From an uncultured Sphingomonadaceae bacterium (GTDB lineage: Bacteria > Pseudomonadota > Alphaproteobacteria > Sphingomonadales > Sphingomonadaceae): DNA of 64,000 nucleotides. The stretch is from contig CAIQHF010000012.1 of the NCBI GenBank assembly GCA_903871605.1, positions 62,001 to 126,000 of the forward strand, read 5' to 3'. A model generated the notes under the pieces. It worked only from the letters and a program-made list of their open reading frames with translations, made no database searches and was not told the DNA's origin. Each line of letters begins with the position of its first letter. The stretch's first letter is position 1. Positions 19,297 to 27,714 of the stretch are shown here, in pieces. A program made the position numbers and the translations under genes.

Positions 19297-20640
19297 CTAG
19301 CCGGCGGCGGCGCGCAACCGCTCGATCGTGCGGTCGCGCCCGATCAGCGGCAGCAGCGCGGCCATTTCGGGGCCGTGGCTCGCGCCGGTCAGGGCGAGGC
19401 GGAGCGGCAGGAACAGCGACTTGCCCTTGCGCCCGGTCGCCGCCTTGAGCGCCGCGGTGAGCTGCGCCCACGGCGCGGCGGACCAGTCGAGCGTTTCCGC
19501 GAGCCCGGCCGCCTGCGCGCTATAGGCTTTGTCGTCGGCATCGAAGGCGGGCGTCGCGATCGGCCCCTCGATCGTGGCGAGCAGGGCGGCGGCCTCCGCG
19601 AGCGTGGTCAGATTAGGCCGGATCGCGGCCCATGTCGGCTCGTCGAACCCGGCGGGGAGCCGGTCGCGCACCGCGTTGAAGGGCAGAAGGTGCAGCGTCC
19701 GTGCGTTGAGCTGCGCGAGTTCGGCCGGGTCGAAGCGCGCCGGCGCCCGACCCATGTGGCCGAAGGCGAATCCGGCGATGAGGTCGCGCGAATCGCCGAC
19801 GGGAACGACCGGATCGCTCGTCCCGAGTCGCGCGAGCAGCGCGAGCAGCGCCTGCGGCTCGATGCCCTCTTCGCGAATCGCGCCGACGCCGATCGCGCCC
19901 GCGCGCTTGGAGAGCTTGCCGTCGGCGCCGACGAGCAGCGCCATGTGCGCGAACTGCGGCGCGGCCGCACCCAGCGCGTCGAACATCTGCAGCTGCACCG
20001 CGGTGTTCGACACATGATCCTCGCCGCGCACGACATGGCTGACCTTCATGTCGATATCGTCGATCACGCTCGGCAACAGATAGAGCCAGCTGCCGTCGGC
20101 GCGGCGGACGACGGGATCGGAGATCAGCGCTCCATCGAATTTCTGGGGGCCGCGCACCAGATCGTCCCAGGCGATCGGCGCGCCGTCGAGCTTGAACCGC
20201 CAGTGGGGCGTTGCGCCGCCCGCCTCGAGCGCGTGCCGCTCCGCCGCCGTCAGCTTCAGCGCCGCACGGTCGTAGATCGGCGGCAGGCCACGGCCGCGCG
20301 CGATGCGTCGCTTGACCGACAAGGCCTCCTCGCTCTCGTAGCAGGGATAGACGCGGCCGGCGGCGTGCAGCGTTTCGAACGCCGCCTCGTACAGCGCGAA
20401 GCGATCCGACTGGCGGACCTCGCCGTCTGGGACCAGACCGAGCCAGTCGAGATCGGCGCGGATCGCCTCGACATTCTCCTCGGTCGAGCGCGCCGCGTCG
20501 GTATCGTCGATGCGCAGCATGAACGTGCCGCGCGCCGCACGCGCCGCCAGCCAGCACACCAGCGCGGTGCGGATATTGCCGACGTGCAGCCGGCCGGTCG
20601 GCGACGGCGCGAACCGCGTGATCGTAGGGGGGACGCTCAT
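19297..20640 (-). CDS. gltX: Glutamate--tRNA ligase
   Basis: A class I aminoacyl-tRNA synthetase that charges tRNA-Glu. The 447-residue protein has the HIGH-type motif in PSPTGRLHVGN near residues 13-22 and the KMSKS-type motif KLSKR near residue 240. The catalytic core contains LRIDDTDAARS and the C-terminal half forms the anticodon-binding helical domain. Many sphingomonads carry two GltX paralogues, one sometimes specialised; nothing here shows which this is. It is divergent from prs with 115 bases between and precedes the small membrane gene and rib genes. Confidence 0.95.
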   Translation of the reverse strand: MSVPPTITRFAPSPTGRLHVGNIRTALVCWLAARAARGTFMLRIDDTDAARSTEENVEAIRADLDWLGLVPDGEVRQSDRFALYEAAFETLHAAGRVYPCYESEEALSVKRRIARGRGLPPIYDRAALKLTAAERHALEAGGATPHWRFKLDGAPIAWDDLVRGPQKFDGALISDPVVRRADGSWLYLLPSVIDDIDMKVSHVVRGEDHVSNTAVQLQMFDALGAAAPQFAHMALLVGADGKLSKRAGAIGVGAIREEGIEPQALLALLARLGTSDPVVPVGDSRDLIAGFAFGHMGRAPARFDPAELAQLNARTLHLLPFNAVRDRLPAGFDEPTWAAIRPNLTTLAEAAALLATIEGPIATPAFDADDKAYSAQAAGLAETLDWSAAPWAQLTAALKAATGRKGKSLFLPLRLALTGASHGPEMAALLPLIGRDRTIERLRAAAG

Positions 20641-20755
20641 CCTGCCCCTCTAGGCAGCGTGTCATCGTCCCGCAACTTGGCAGCGGCGGGTCTGATCGCT
20701 AAGGCGCGCGGACATTGGCCCCGGCGGGGGGGCGACTGGCCGGGATATTCGATCG

Positions 20756-21691
20756 ATGAAACTCTTGTCGGGCAATTCCAACCTGACGCTGGCGCAAGCC
20801 ATCGCCGACTATCTCGACATGCCGCTCACCAAGGCGAGCGTCAGGCGTTTCGCCGACGAGGAGATCTTCGTCGAGATCCAGGAGAATGTCCGCGGCGAGG
20901 ATGTGTTCGTCATCCAGTCGACCGCCTTCCCCGCCAACGACAATCTGATGGAGCTGCTGATCTGCATCGACGCGCTCAAGCGCTCGTCGGCGCGCCGGAT
21001 CACCGCGGTTCTGCCCTATTTCGGCTATGCCCGGCAGGATCGCAAGCCCGGCCCGCGCACGCCGATCTCGGCCAAGCTGGTCGCCAATCTGATCACCGTC
21101 GCGGGCGCCGATCGCGTGCTGTCGGTCGATCTGCACGCTGGGCAGATCCAAGGCTTCTTCGATATCCCGACCGACAATCTCTACGCCGCGCCGGTGATCT
21201 CGGCGGACATCCTCGCACGCTTCTCCGGCCGCAACCTGATGGTCGTTTCGCCCGACGTCGGCGGCGTGGTGCGCGCGCGCGCCTTGTCGAAGCGACTCGG
21301 CAACGCACCGCTGGCGATCGTCGACAAGCGCCGCGAGAAGCCGGGCGAATCGGAGGTGATGAACATCATCGGCGATCCCGCCGGGCGCTTCTGCATTCTC
21401 GTCGACGACATCGTCGATTCGGCGGGCACGCTGTGCAACGCGGCGGCGGCGCTGCGGGAAGCGGGAGCGGAGGATGTCGTCGCCTATGTCAGCCACGGCG
21501 TGCTCTCGGGGGGTGCGGTCGCGCGCGTCGAGGGATCGGTGCTCACCGAACTCGTCGTCACCGACTCGATCATGGCGCCGCCCGCCGTCGCCGACGCCGA
21601 GAAGGTGCGCCAGCTGACCATCGCGCCACTGCTCGCCGAGGCGATTAAGCGCATCGCCGACGAGAGCTCCGTATCGTCGCTGTTCGACTGA
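20756..21691 (+). CDS. prs: Ribose-phosphate pyrophosphokinase
   Basis: Prs makes PRPP from ribose 5-phosphate and ATP, feeding nucleotide, histidine and NAD synthesis. The 311-residue length is standard. The N-terminus has [20 protein letters not shown]. The metal and ATP sites appear in [10 protein letters not shown] and [14 protein letters not shown], and the PRPP loop is [13 protein letters not shown] near residue 212. No strong ribosome binding site is visible before ATG 20756. It is transcribed alone; zwf begins about 230 bases further on. Confidence 0.96.
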   Translation: MKLLSGNSNLTLAQAIADYLDMPLTKASVRRFADEEIFVEIQENVRGEDVFVIQSTAFPANDNLMELLICIDALKRSSARRITAVLPYFGYARQDRKPGPRTPISAKLVANLITVAGADRVLSVDLHAGQIQGFFDIPTDNLYAAPVISADILARFSGRNLMVVSPDVGGVVRARALSKRLGNAPLAIVDKRREKPGESEVMNIIGDPAGRFCILVDDIVDSAGTLCNAAAALREAGAEDVVAYVSHGVLSGGAVARVEGSVLTELVVTDSIMAPPAVADAEKVRQLTIAPLLAEAIKRIADESSVSSLFD

Positions 21692-21922
21692 TCGCCTTCG
21701 TTCCGGCGTGGCGAGCGAGCCCGATGGCCTGCGCCTCTCGCCCGCCCCTGCCAGGTGCGCGGCGTTGGCAGATCCGGGATGACCATCGACGCGTCGCGCG
21801 CCGCCCTCTTTCGCCAGGATGACGGACGGGCGCATGGATTCCGCCCGTGACAGCGCTCGACAACTAGCTTTTCGCGTTCCGATGCGCCAAAGCGGCGCCG
21901 CAATCGGATGGAGACGTCGCGT
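21692..21922. other. Intergenic region between prs and zwf
   Basis: About 230 bases without a gene. It holds scattered, degraded copies of words found in the local palindromes (for example GGATGACCATCGACGCG and CCAGGATGACGGACGGG) but no complete pair. The zwf promoter is presumably in the AT-richer stretch around 21850-21885; I could not assign -35 and -10 boxes with confidence. Confidence 0.4.
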
Positions 21923-23410
21923 ATGATCGAGACCCCGGCCCGGGCCACGCCGGTGCTGCCGGCGAGCCGGCTGCTGCTGTTCGGCGCGACCGGCGATCTG
22001 GCGCAGCGGATGCTGCTGCCGTCGCTGTTCTCGTTGCACGCCGAGGGGTTGGTGTCGCCCGAGCTCCGAATCATCGGCACCGCGCGCTCGCCGCTCGACG
22101 ATGCCGGTTTCCGCCAGGCCGCCGCCGACTCGCTCGACAAATATCTCGCCCCCGATGCGCGCAAGCCGGAGGCGGTCGCCTCCTTCCTCGAGCGGCTGAG
22201 CTATGTCCCGCTCGACGCCTCGAAGCCCGACAGCTTCACCGCGCTGACCGAGCCGGTCGGCGCCGACCGCGACATGGCGATCGCGATCTACCTGTCGACC
22301 GCACCGTCACTGTTCGGCTCGACGATCGAGGGGCTGCGCCGTGCCGGGCTCGACGGGCCCAATGTCCGCATCGGGCTCGAGAAGCCGCTTGGCCACGATC
22401 TCCTGTCGTCCGCGCTGATCAACGATGCGGTCGCCGCCGCCTATCCCGAGCAGCGCACGTTCCGGATCGACCATTATCTCGGCAAGGAGACGGTGCAGAA
22501 CCTGCTCGCGCTGCGCTTCGGCAACCGACTGTTCGAGCCGCTGTGGAATGCCGAGGGGATCGAGCATGTCCAGATCACCGTCTCCGAGACGGTCGGGCTC
22601 GAGGGCCGCGTTTCCTATTATGACGGCGTCGGCGCGCTGCGCGACATGCTGCAGAACCATATGCTGCAACTGCTCGCGCTGGTCGCGATGGAGCCGCCCT
22701 CGACCTTCGGCCCCGCGGCGGTGCGCGACGAGAAGGTCAAGGTGCTGCGCTCGCTCAGGCCGATCGACCGCGCGACCGCGGCGAGCCATTCGGTCACCGG
22801 CCAATATGCCGAGGGTGCGGTCGCGGGCAAGGCGGTGCCGGGCTATATCGACGAGCTCGGTCGCCCTTCGGACACCGAGACCTTCGTTGCGGTCAAGGCG
22901 CATGTCGACAATTGGCGCTGGCACGGCGTGCCCTTCTACCTGCGTACCGGCAAGCGCCTGCCCAACCGCCATAGCGAAATCTACATCCAGTTCCGCGAGG
23001 TTCCGCATTCGATCTTCGGCGGGCGCGGCGCGGTGCTGCAGTCGAACAAGCTCGTGATCCGTCTCCAGCCCGAGGAGAATATCCGGCTGCTCGTGATGGC
23101 GAAGGAGCCAGGCCTCGGCCGCGACGGCATCCGGTTGCGCGAGGTGCCGCTCGATCTGTCGCTCACCTCGGCCTTTGCCGGTTTCCGTCGCCGGATCGCC
23201 TATGAACGGCTATTGCTCGATCTGATCGAGGGCGATCCGACGCTGTTCGTGCGCCGCGACGAGGTCGAGGCGCAATGGGAATGGATCGACGCGATCCGCG
23301 ACGGCTGGAGGGCCGCCAATGTCACGCCCCGCCCCTATGCGGCGGGAACCTGGGGGCCGTCCGCCGCGATTGCGCTCACCGAACGAGATGGAGTGCACTG
23401 GCATGATTGA
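21923..23410 (+). CDS. zwf: Glucose-6-phosphate 1-dehydrogenase
   Basis: Zwf oxidises glucose 6-phosphate to 6-phosphogluconolactone, reducing NAD(P)+, the first step towards the Entner-Doudoroff and pentose phosphate routes. The 495-residue protein has the dinucleotide-binding FGATGDLAQR near residue 25, GLEKPLGHD near residue 152 and the catalytic RIDHYLGKE near residue 181. ATG 21923 is preferred over ATG 21908 because GGAGA at 21910-21914 gives it a well-placed ribosome binding site. Its stop overlaps pgl by eight bases. Confidence 0.95.
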   Translation: MIETPARATPVLPASRLLLFGATGDLAQRMLLPSLFSLHAEGLVSPELRIIGTARSPLDDAGFRQAAADSLDKYLAPDARKPEAVASFLERLSYVPLDASKPDSFTALTEPVGADRDMAIAIYLSTAPSLFGSTIEGLRRAGLDGPNVRIGLEKPLGHDLLSSALINDAVAAAYPEQRTFRIDHYLGKETVQNLLALRFGNRLFEPLWNAEGIEHVQITVSETVGLEGRVSYYDGVGALRDMLQNHMLQLLALVAMEPPSTFGPAAVRDEKVKVLRSLRPIDRATAASHSVTGQYAEGAVAGKAVPGYIDELGRPSDTETFVAVKAHVDNWRWHGVPFYLRTGKRLPNRHSEIYIQFREVPHSIFGGRGAVLQSNKLVIRLQPEENIRLLVMAKEPGLGRDGIRLREVPLDLSLTSAFAGFRRRIAYERLLLDLIEGDPTLFVRRDEVEAQWEWIDAIRDGWRAANVTPRPYAAGTWGPSAAIALTERDGVHWHD

Positions 23411-24101
23411 AGCCGAATGGTGGGATTACGACACCGCCGAGGATCTGGCCGAAGCGGTTGCGGGCGACGTCGCCTTCATCATCGAGAGCGCGATCGACGC
23501 GCGTAACGAATGCTTTCTCGTGCTGCCCGGCGGCAAGTCGCCGATCCCCGTGTTCGAGAAGCTCAAGGCGAGCAAGCTGCCCTGGAAGCGCGTGACGATC
23601 ATCCCCGGCGACGACCGGCTGGTCGACGTCACCGATCCCTTGAGCAACGCCAACCTGCTCGCGCGGCACTTCATGCCGCTGGGCGCGCGCGTCGTGCCGC
23701 TGACCGCGGGCAAGCTCGGCGTGCGGCAGGCGGGCGAGGCGGCCGATGCGCGGCTCGCCGATCTCAAATGGCCGGCGGACCTGGTCTGGCTCGGCATGGG
23801 CACCAACGGCCACACCGCCTCGATCTTCCACGGCCCGGATTATGACGAGGCGCTGTCCTCCACCAAGCGTGCGATCGGCCTCACCCCCGACCCGCTGCCG
23901 CCCGAAGCGCCCGTCGCGCGCGTCACGCTGACCCGCTCGGCGATCCTCAGCGCGCGCGCGATCCTCGTCACCATCGACGGCGACGAGAAGAAGCGCGTGC
24001 TCGAAGAGGCGATCGACGAGGGCGCGAAATCCGAGTGGCCGATCGGCCGCGTCCTCGCCGACGCCGAGCAGCCGATCGACATCCACTGGCGCAAGGCGTG
24101 A
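23403..24101 (+). CDS. pgl: 6-phosphogluconolactonase
   Basis: Pgl hydrolyses 6-phosphogluconolactone to 6-phosphogluconate, linking Zwf to Edd. The 232-residue protein belongs to the NagB/Pgl superfamily: LVLPGGKSPIPVFEKL near residue 38, the IPGDDRLVDVTDPLSN segment, and GMGTNGHTASIFHG near residue 137 with the catalytic histidine. ATG 23403 lies inside the zwf end, so translation is likely coupled; the in-frame sequence before it is zwf antisense-like and not conserved. Confidence 0.94.
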   Translation: MIEAEWWDYDTAEDLAEAVAGDVAFIIESAIDARNECFLVLPGGKSPIPVFEKLKASKLPWKRVTIIPGDDRLVDVTDPLSNANLLARHFMPLGARVVPLTAGKLGVRQAGEAADARLADLKWPADLVWLGMGTNGHTASIFHGPDYDEALSSTKRAIGLTPDPLPPEAPVARVTLTRSAILSARAILVTIDGDEKKRVLEEAIDEGAKSEWPIGRVLADAEQPIDIHWRKA

Positions 24102-24116
24102 GTCTCTCCTGCCTTC

Positions 24117-24196
24117 TTGTGCTCCTGCGCAGGCAGGAGCCCAGGGAGCCAAGCGCTGCGCGTGAAGCTCTGGGCCCCCGCCTGCGCGGGGGTACG
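24117..24196 (+). repeat. Paired palindromic repeat between pgl and edd
   Basis: The left arm holds GTGCTCCTGCGCAGGCAGG and AGCCCAGGG; the right arm holds CTCTGGGCCCCCGCCTGCGC and GGGGGTAC. The two arms are inverse to each other around AGCGCTGCGCG. It fills the 100-base gap in zwf-pgl-edd and shares core words with 15680-15751. Confidence 0.7.
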
Positions 24197-24201
24197 GGCA
24201 A

Positions 24202-26082
24202 ATGACCCGCCTTCACCCCGCCGTCGCGGCGGTCACCGCGCGCATCACCGAGCGGTCGCGGCCGACACGGCAGCGCTATCTCGACCTGATCGCGGCGCAG
24301 CGCGACGCGGGCGTCGACCGCTCGCGCATGGGCTGCGGCAATCTCGCGCACGGCTTCGCCGCGTCGGGCGAGGACAAGCCCGCGATCCGCGCCGGCGGCG
24401 CGATGAACATCGGCATCGTCACCGCCTACAACGACATGCTGTCCGCGCATCAGCCTTATTATCGCTACCCCGAGCAGATGAAGATTTTCGCCCGCGAAGT
24501 CGGCGCCACGTGCCAAGTCGCGGGCGGCGTGCCGGCGATGTGCGACGGCGTGACGCAGGGCCTGCCGGGCATGGACCTGTCGCTGTTCAGCCGCGACGTG
24601 ATCGCCATGTCGACCGCGATCGGGCTCAGCCACGGCATGTTCGAGGGCACCGCGATGCTCGGCATCTGCGACAAGATCGTCCCCGGCCTGCTGATCGGCG
24701 CGCTGCGCTTCGGCCATCTGCCCGCGGTACTGGTTCCCGCCGGCCCGATGCCGACCGGGCTTGCCAACAAGGAGAAGCAGCGCATCCGCCAGCTCTATGC
24801 CGAGGGCAAGGTCGGGCGCGAGGAATTGCTCGAGAGCGAGAGCGCCTCCTATCATGGCGCCGGCACCTGCACCTTCTACGGCACCGCCAATTCCAACCAG
24901 ATGATGATGGAGATGATGGGGCTGCACGTCCCCAACGCCGCCTTCATCAATCCGGGCACGAAACTGCGCCAGGAACTCACCCGCGCGGCGGTGCACCGGC
25001 TCGCCGAGATCGGCTGGGACGGCAATGACTATCGGCCGCTTGGGCAGGTCGTCGACGAGAAGGCGATCGTCAATGCGGCGATCGGCCTGCTCGCGACAGG
25101 CGGCTCGACCAACCACGCGATCCACCTGCCCGCGATCGCGCGCGCGGCGGGGATTGTGATCGACTGGGAGGATCTCGACCGGCTGTCGTCGGTGATCCCG
25201 CTGGTCGCGCGCGTCTATCCCAACGGCGCGGGCGACGTGAACCATTTCCAGGCGGCAGGCGGCCTTGCCTACGTCATCTCGACGCTGCTCGAGCACGGCC
25301 TCCTGCATCCCGACATCCTGACGATCGCCGCGGACGGCTTCGCCGCCTACACGCGCGACCCCTTTCTGGCCTCCCGCGAAGACGGGAATCCAGCCGGGGC
25401 CGAGCCTGGACTCCCGCCCGCGCGTCAGCGCATCGAATGGCGGCCAGCGCCGGCCGCCTCGCTCGACGACGCGATGCTGCGCTCGGCCGGCCATCCATTC
25501 CAAGCCGATGGCGGGATGCGGCTGGTCGCGGGCAATCTCGGCCGCGCGATCTTCAAGACCAGCGCGGTCGATCCCGATCGCCGCACCGTCGAGGCGCCGG
25601 TTCGCGTGTTCACCGACCAGGACGACGTGCTCGCCGCATTCAAGGCGGGTGAGCTGGAACGCGACGTGATCGTCGTCGTCCGCTTCCAGGGCCCGCGCGC
25701 GACGGGCATGCCCGAGCTCCACAAGCTGACCACGCCGCTCGCCGTGCTGCAGGATCGCGGCTTCCGCGTCGCGCTGGTCACCGACGGGCGGATGTCGGGC
25801 GCTTCTGGCAAGGTGCCGGCGGCGATCCACGTCTCACCCGAGGCGCTGGGCGGCGGGCCACTCGGCAAGCTGCAGGACGGCGACGTGGTGCGGCTGTCGG
25901 CCGAGGAGGGCTCGCTCGCGGCACTGGTCGATGCCGACGAATGGGCGGCGCGCGACCATGCCGTGCCGCCGCCGCAACCGCTCGGCACCGGCCGTGAGCT
26001 GTTCGCCTTCATGCGCCACGGCGCCGACGAGGCCGAGAAGGGTGGCTCGGCGATGCTGTCGGCGATGGACGCGATCGTTTGA
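24202..26082 (+). CDS. edd: Phosphogluconate dehydratase with a 20-residue extra segment
   Basis: Edd dehydrates 6-phosphogluconate to KDPG, the committed Entner-Doudoroff step; it is an Fe-S enzyme of the IlvD/Edd family. The 626-residue protein has [18 protein letters not shown]-like [18 protein letters not shown] near residue 103, [46 protein letters not shown] and [19 protein letters not shown]. All are family hallmarks. Residues 390-409 (bases 25369-25428) have no counterpart in the usual Edd layout, and without them the protein is 606 residues, the normal size. The extra bases look like one of the local palindromic repeats. No eda or glk follows. Confidence 0.94.
   Translation: MTRLHPAVAAVTARITERSRPTRQRYLDLIAAQRDAGVDRSRMGCGNLAHGFAASGEDKPAIRAGGAMNIGIVTAYNDMLSAHQPYYRYPEQMKIFAREVGATCQVAGGVPAMCDGVTQGLPGMDLSLFSRDVIAMSTAIGLSHGMFEGTAMLGICDKIVPGLLIGALRFGHLPAVLVPAGPMPTGLANKEKQRIRQLYAEGKVGREELLESESASYHGAGTCTFYGTANSNQMMMEMMGLHVPNAAFINPGTKLRQELTRAAVHRLAEIGWDGNDYRPLGQVVDEKAIVNAAIGLLATGGSTNHAIHLPAIARAAGIVIDWEDLDRLSSVIPLVARVYPNGAGDVNHFQAAGGLAYVISTLLEHGLLHPDILTIAADGFAAYTRDPFLASREDGNPAGAEPGLPPARQRIEWRPAPAASLDDAMLRSAGHPFQADGGMRLVAGNLGRAIFKTSAVDPDRRTVEAPVRVFTDQDDVLAAFKAGELERDVIVVVRFQGPRATGMPELHKLTTPLAVLQDRGFRVALVTDGRMSGASGKVPAAIHVSPEALGGGPLGKLQDGDVVRLSAEEGSLAALVDADEWAARDHAVPPPQPLGTGRELFAFMRHGADEAEKGGSAMLSAMDAIV
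25369..25428 (+). repeat. Repeat-like 60-base insertion inside edd
   Basis: The left arm CTCCCGCGAAGACGGGAATC, continuing CA, matches the intergenic palindrome arm at 8876-8897 (reverse complement) at 20 of 22 positions. The right arm, GCCTGGACTCCCGCCCGCGC, is a weaker inverse copy. The segment is exactly 20 codons and free of stops, so edd stays in frame. Confidence 0.65.
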
Positions 26083-26093
26083 ACATATTCCCT

Positions 26094-26171
26094 GTGCTCC
26101 GGCGAAAGCCGGAGCGCTGTATGGCGCGCTCGGCCGTGCTTCCCAACGCTCCGGCCTTCGCCGGAGCACGG
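26094..26171 (+). repeat. Paired palindromic repeat after edd
   Basis: The left arm is GTGCTCCGGCGAAAGCCGGA followed by GCG; the right arm is CGCTCCGGCCTTCGCCGGAG followed by CACGG. Each arm is a hairpin by itself and the pair forms a larger inverted repeat. It follows the edd stop by 12 bases and could also help to terminate or protect the transcript. Confidence 0.75.
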
Positions 26172-26239
26172 ACAGGCCGTCGGAGACGTATGACCGACGT
26201 GTAATGACCTGTGCCCCGCTTATGCGCTAAGGGGCGGTG

Positions 26240-27214
26240 ATGAACGCGCACATGCATGATCACGATCACGGCCATGGCCACGACCATCATGGCCATTCGC
26301 ACGGCCATGGCCACAGCCACGGGCCGGGCGGTCATCACGATCACGCCGCGGGCGCCAGCAGCGGGCGGATCGCGATCGCGCTCGGGCTCAACCTGTCGAT
26401 CCTCGGCGCCGAGCTTGCCGGCGCCTGGTTCTTCGGCAGCCTCGCGTTGCTCTCCGACGCCGCGCACATGTTCACCGACGCCGCAGCGCTGGGCATCGCG
26501 CTCGCCGCGCTCGCCATCGCCAAGCGCCCCGCCGACGACAAGCGCAGCTTCGGCTATCGCCGCTTCGAGATCCTCGCGGCCGCGTTCAACGCGGTCGCCT
26601 TGTTCATCGTCGCGGGCTTCGTGCTGGTCGAGGGCATCCGTCGCTTCTTCGATCCCGTCCCCGTCGTCTCGCTCGGCATGATCGCGGTGGCGACGCTGGG
26701 GCTGGTCGCCAACGTCGCCGCGATGGCGGTGCTGTCGGGCGGTCGCGGCGATTCGATGACGGTGCGCGGCGCCTATCTCGAGGTCTGGGCCGACGCGCTG
26801 GGCGCGATCGCGGTGATCATCGGCGCGGTCGCGATCAGGGTGACCGGCTTCCAGTGGATCGATCCGGTGATCGGCATGGCGATCGCGCTGTGGGTGCTGC
26901 CGCGGACGTGGACGCTGCTGCGCGATACCACGCAGATCCTGCTCGAGGGCGTGCCGTCGCGGCTGTCGCTATCCGAGGTGCGGCTCGCCATCGCGGTGGC
27001 CGACGGAGTCAGCGGCGTCCACGATCTCCATCTCTGGTCGCTCGCCGGCGACGATGCGAGCCTCACCGCGCATGTCGAGCTCGCCGACGGCATCGAACCC
27101 GAAGGCGTGCGGGTCGGGCTGATCCGCATGCTCGACGAGCGTTTCTCGGTGCGCCACGTCACGCTCCAGCTCGAGCAGGGGCCATGTTGCGAGAATGGAC
27201 ACATCCACCCGTGA
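26240..27214 (+). CDS. Cation diffusion facilitator metal exporter with histidine-rich N-terminus
   Basis: A CDF-family secondary transporter, probably exporting Zn(II) or a similar divalent metal against protons. The 324-residue protein opens with a stretch of about 40 residues dominated by His, Asp and Gly, a likely metal-binding tail. The membrane domain has LLSDAAHMFTDAAAL near residue 72 with the transport-site His/Asp, and YLEVWADALGAIAV with the second metal-site half. A cytosolic C-terminal domain (VHDLHLWSLAGDDASLTAHV) follows. ATG 26240 has a GGGGCGG box upstream; GTG 26237 is also possible. The stop overlaps the next start. Confidence 0.93.
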   Translation: MNAHMHDHDHGHGHDHHGHSHGHGHSHGPGGHHDHAAGASSGRIAIALGLNLSILGAELAGAWFFGSLALLSDAAHMFTDAAALGIALAALAIAKRPADDKRSFGYRRFEILAAAFNAVALFIVAGFVLVEGIRRFFDPVPVVSLGMIAVATLGLVANVAAMAVLSGGRGDSMTVRGAYLEVWADALGAIAVIIGAVAIRVTGFQWIDPVIGMAIALWVLPRTWTLLRDTTQILLEGVPSRLSLSEVRLAIAVADGVSGVHDLHLWSLAGDDASLTAHVELADGIEPEGVRVGLIRMLDERFSVRHVTLQLEQGPCCENGHIHP

Positions 27215-27519
27215 GCAAGGCCTATAAGATCCTGACCGCTGGCCAGTGGGCGGCCTGGCGTGGACGCGGCACGTTCAGCGGCGCGCCGATCGATCTCGAC
27301 GACGGCTTCATCCATCTCTCGACCGCCGAGCAGGTCCAGGAGACCGCCGCGCGGCATTTCGCCGGCCTGAGCGACCTGGTGCTCGCCGAGGTCGATCTCG
27401 ATCTGCTCGGCGACAGCGTGCACTGGGAGGAATCGCGCGGTGGGCAGCTCTTCCCGCATGTCTATGGAACGATCCCGATCGAAGCGGTGACCGACGCAAG
27501 ACCGATTCCCGAGGACTGA
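27211..27519 (+). CDS. DUF952 family protein
   Basis: A 102-residue protein of the DUF952 family, of unknown function. It shows the family pattern AYKILTAGQWAAW near the N-terminus, the DDGFIHLSTAEQVQET segment and HWEESRGGQLFPHVYG. GTG 27211 overlaps the stop of the metal exporter by four bases (GTGA), indicating coupled translation. An ATG at 27184 in the same frame is possible but would add nine unconserved residues. No role in metal export is known for the family, so the coupling may be incidental. Confidence 0.85.
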   Translation: MSKAYKILTAGQWAAWRGRGTFSGAPIDLDDGFIHLSTAEQVQETAARHFAGLSDLVLAEVDLDLLGDSVHWEESRGGQLFPHVYGTIPIEAVTDARPIPED

Positions 27520-27556
27520 GCGATCGCGGCACGTTGCGGTTGACGCAACCATTGCT

Positions 27557-27698
27557 GTCGTCCCGGCGAAAGCCGGGACCCATGGATACGGTACGGCTGG
27601 TGGATGGAGACAGCGTCTCTGATCACGTTTGCAGCAGGTGTCCCTGCCCGGATCACATGTGCCGGCGTCCGTGGGCCCGGCTTTCGCCGGGACGACGG
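27557..27698 (+). repeat. Long paired palindromic repeat
   Basis: The left arm GTCGTCCCGGCGAAAGCCGG, then GACCCATGG, is mirrored by a right arm GGGCCCGGCTTTCGCCGGGA, then CGAC, about 85 bases further on. The two arms are almost exact inverse copies, with GTCCC-type tails. It lies between the DUF952 gene and the convergent Rel/Spo gene. Confidence 0.75.
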
Positions 27699-27714
27699 GT
27701 AAGGGGGAACCGAC

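Noticed and set aside
21908-21922. Upstream ATG for zwf
   Set aside because: It lacks a ribosome binding site, while its own codons contain the GGAGA that serves ATG 21923.
24202-26082. edd as a frameshifted or broken gene
   Set aside because: The extra 60 bases keep the frame and all family motifs on both sides are intact, so the gene is read as functional with an insertion.
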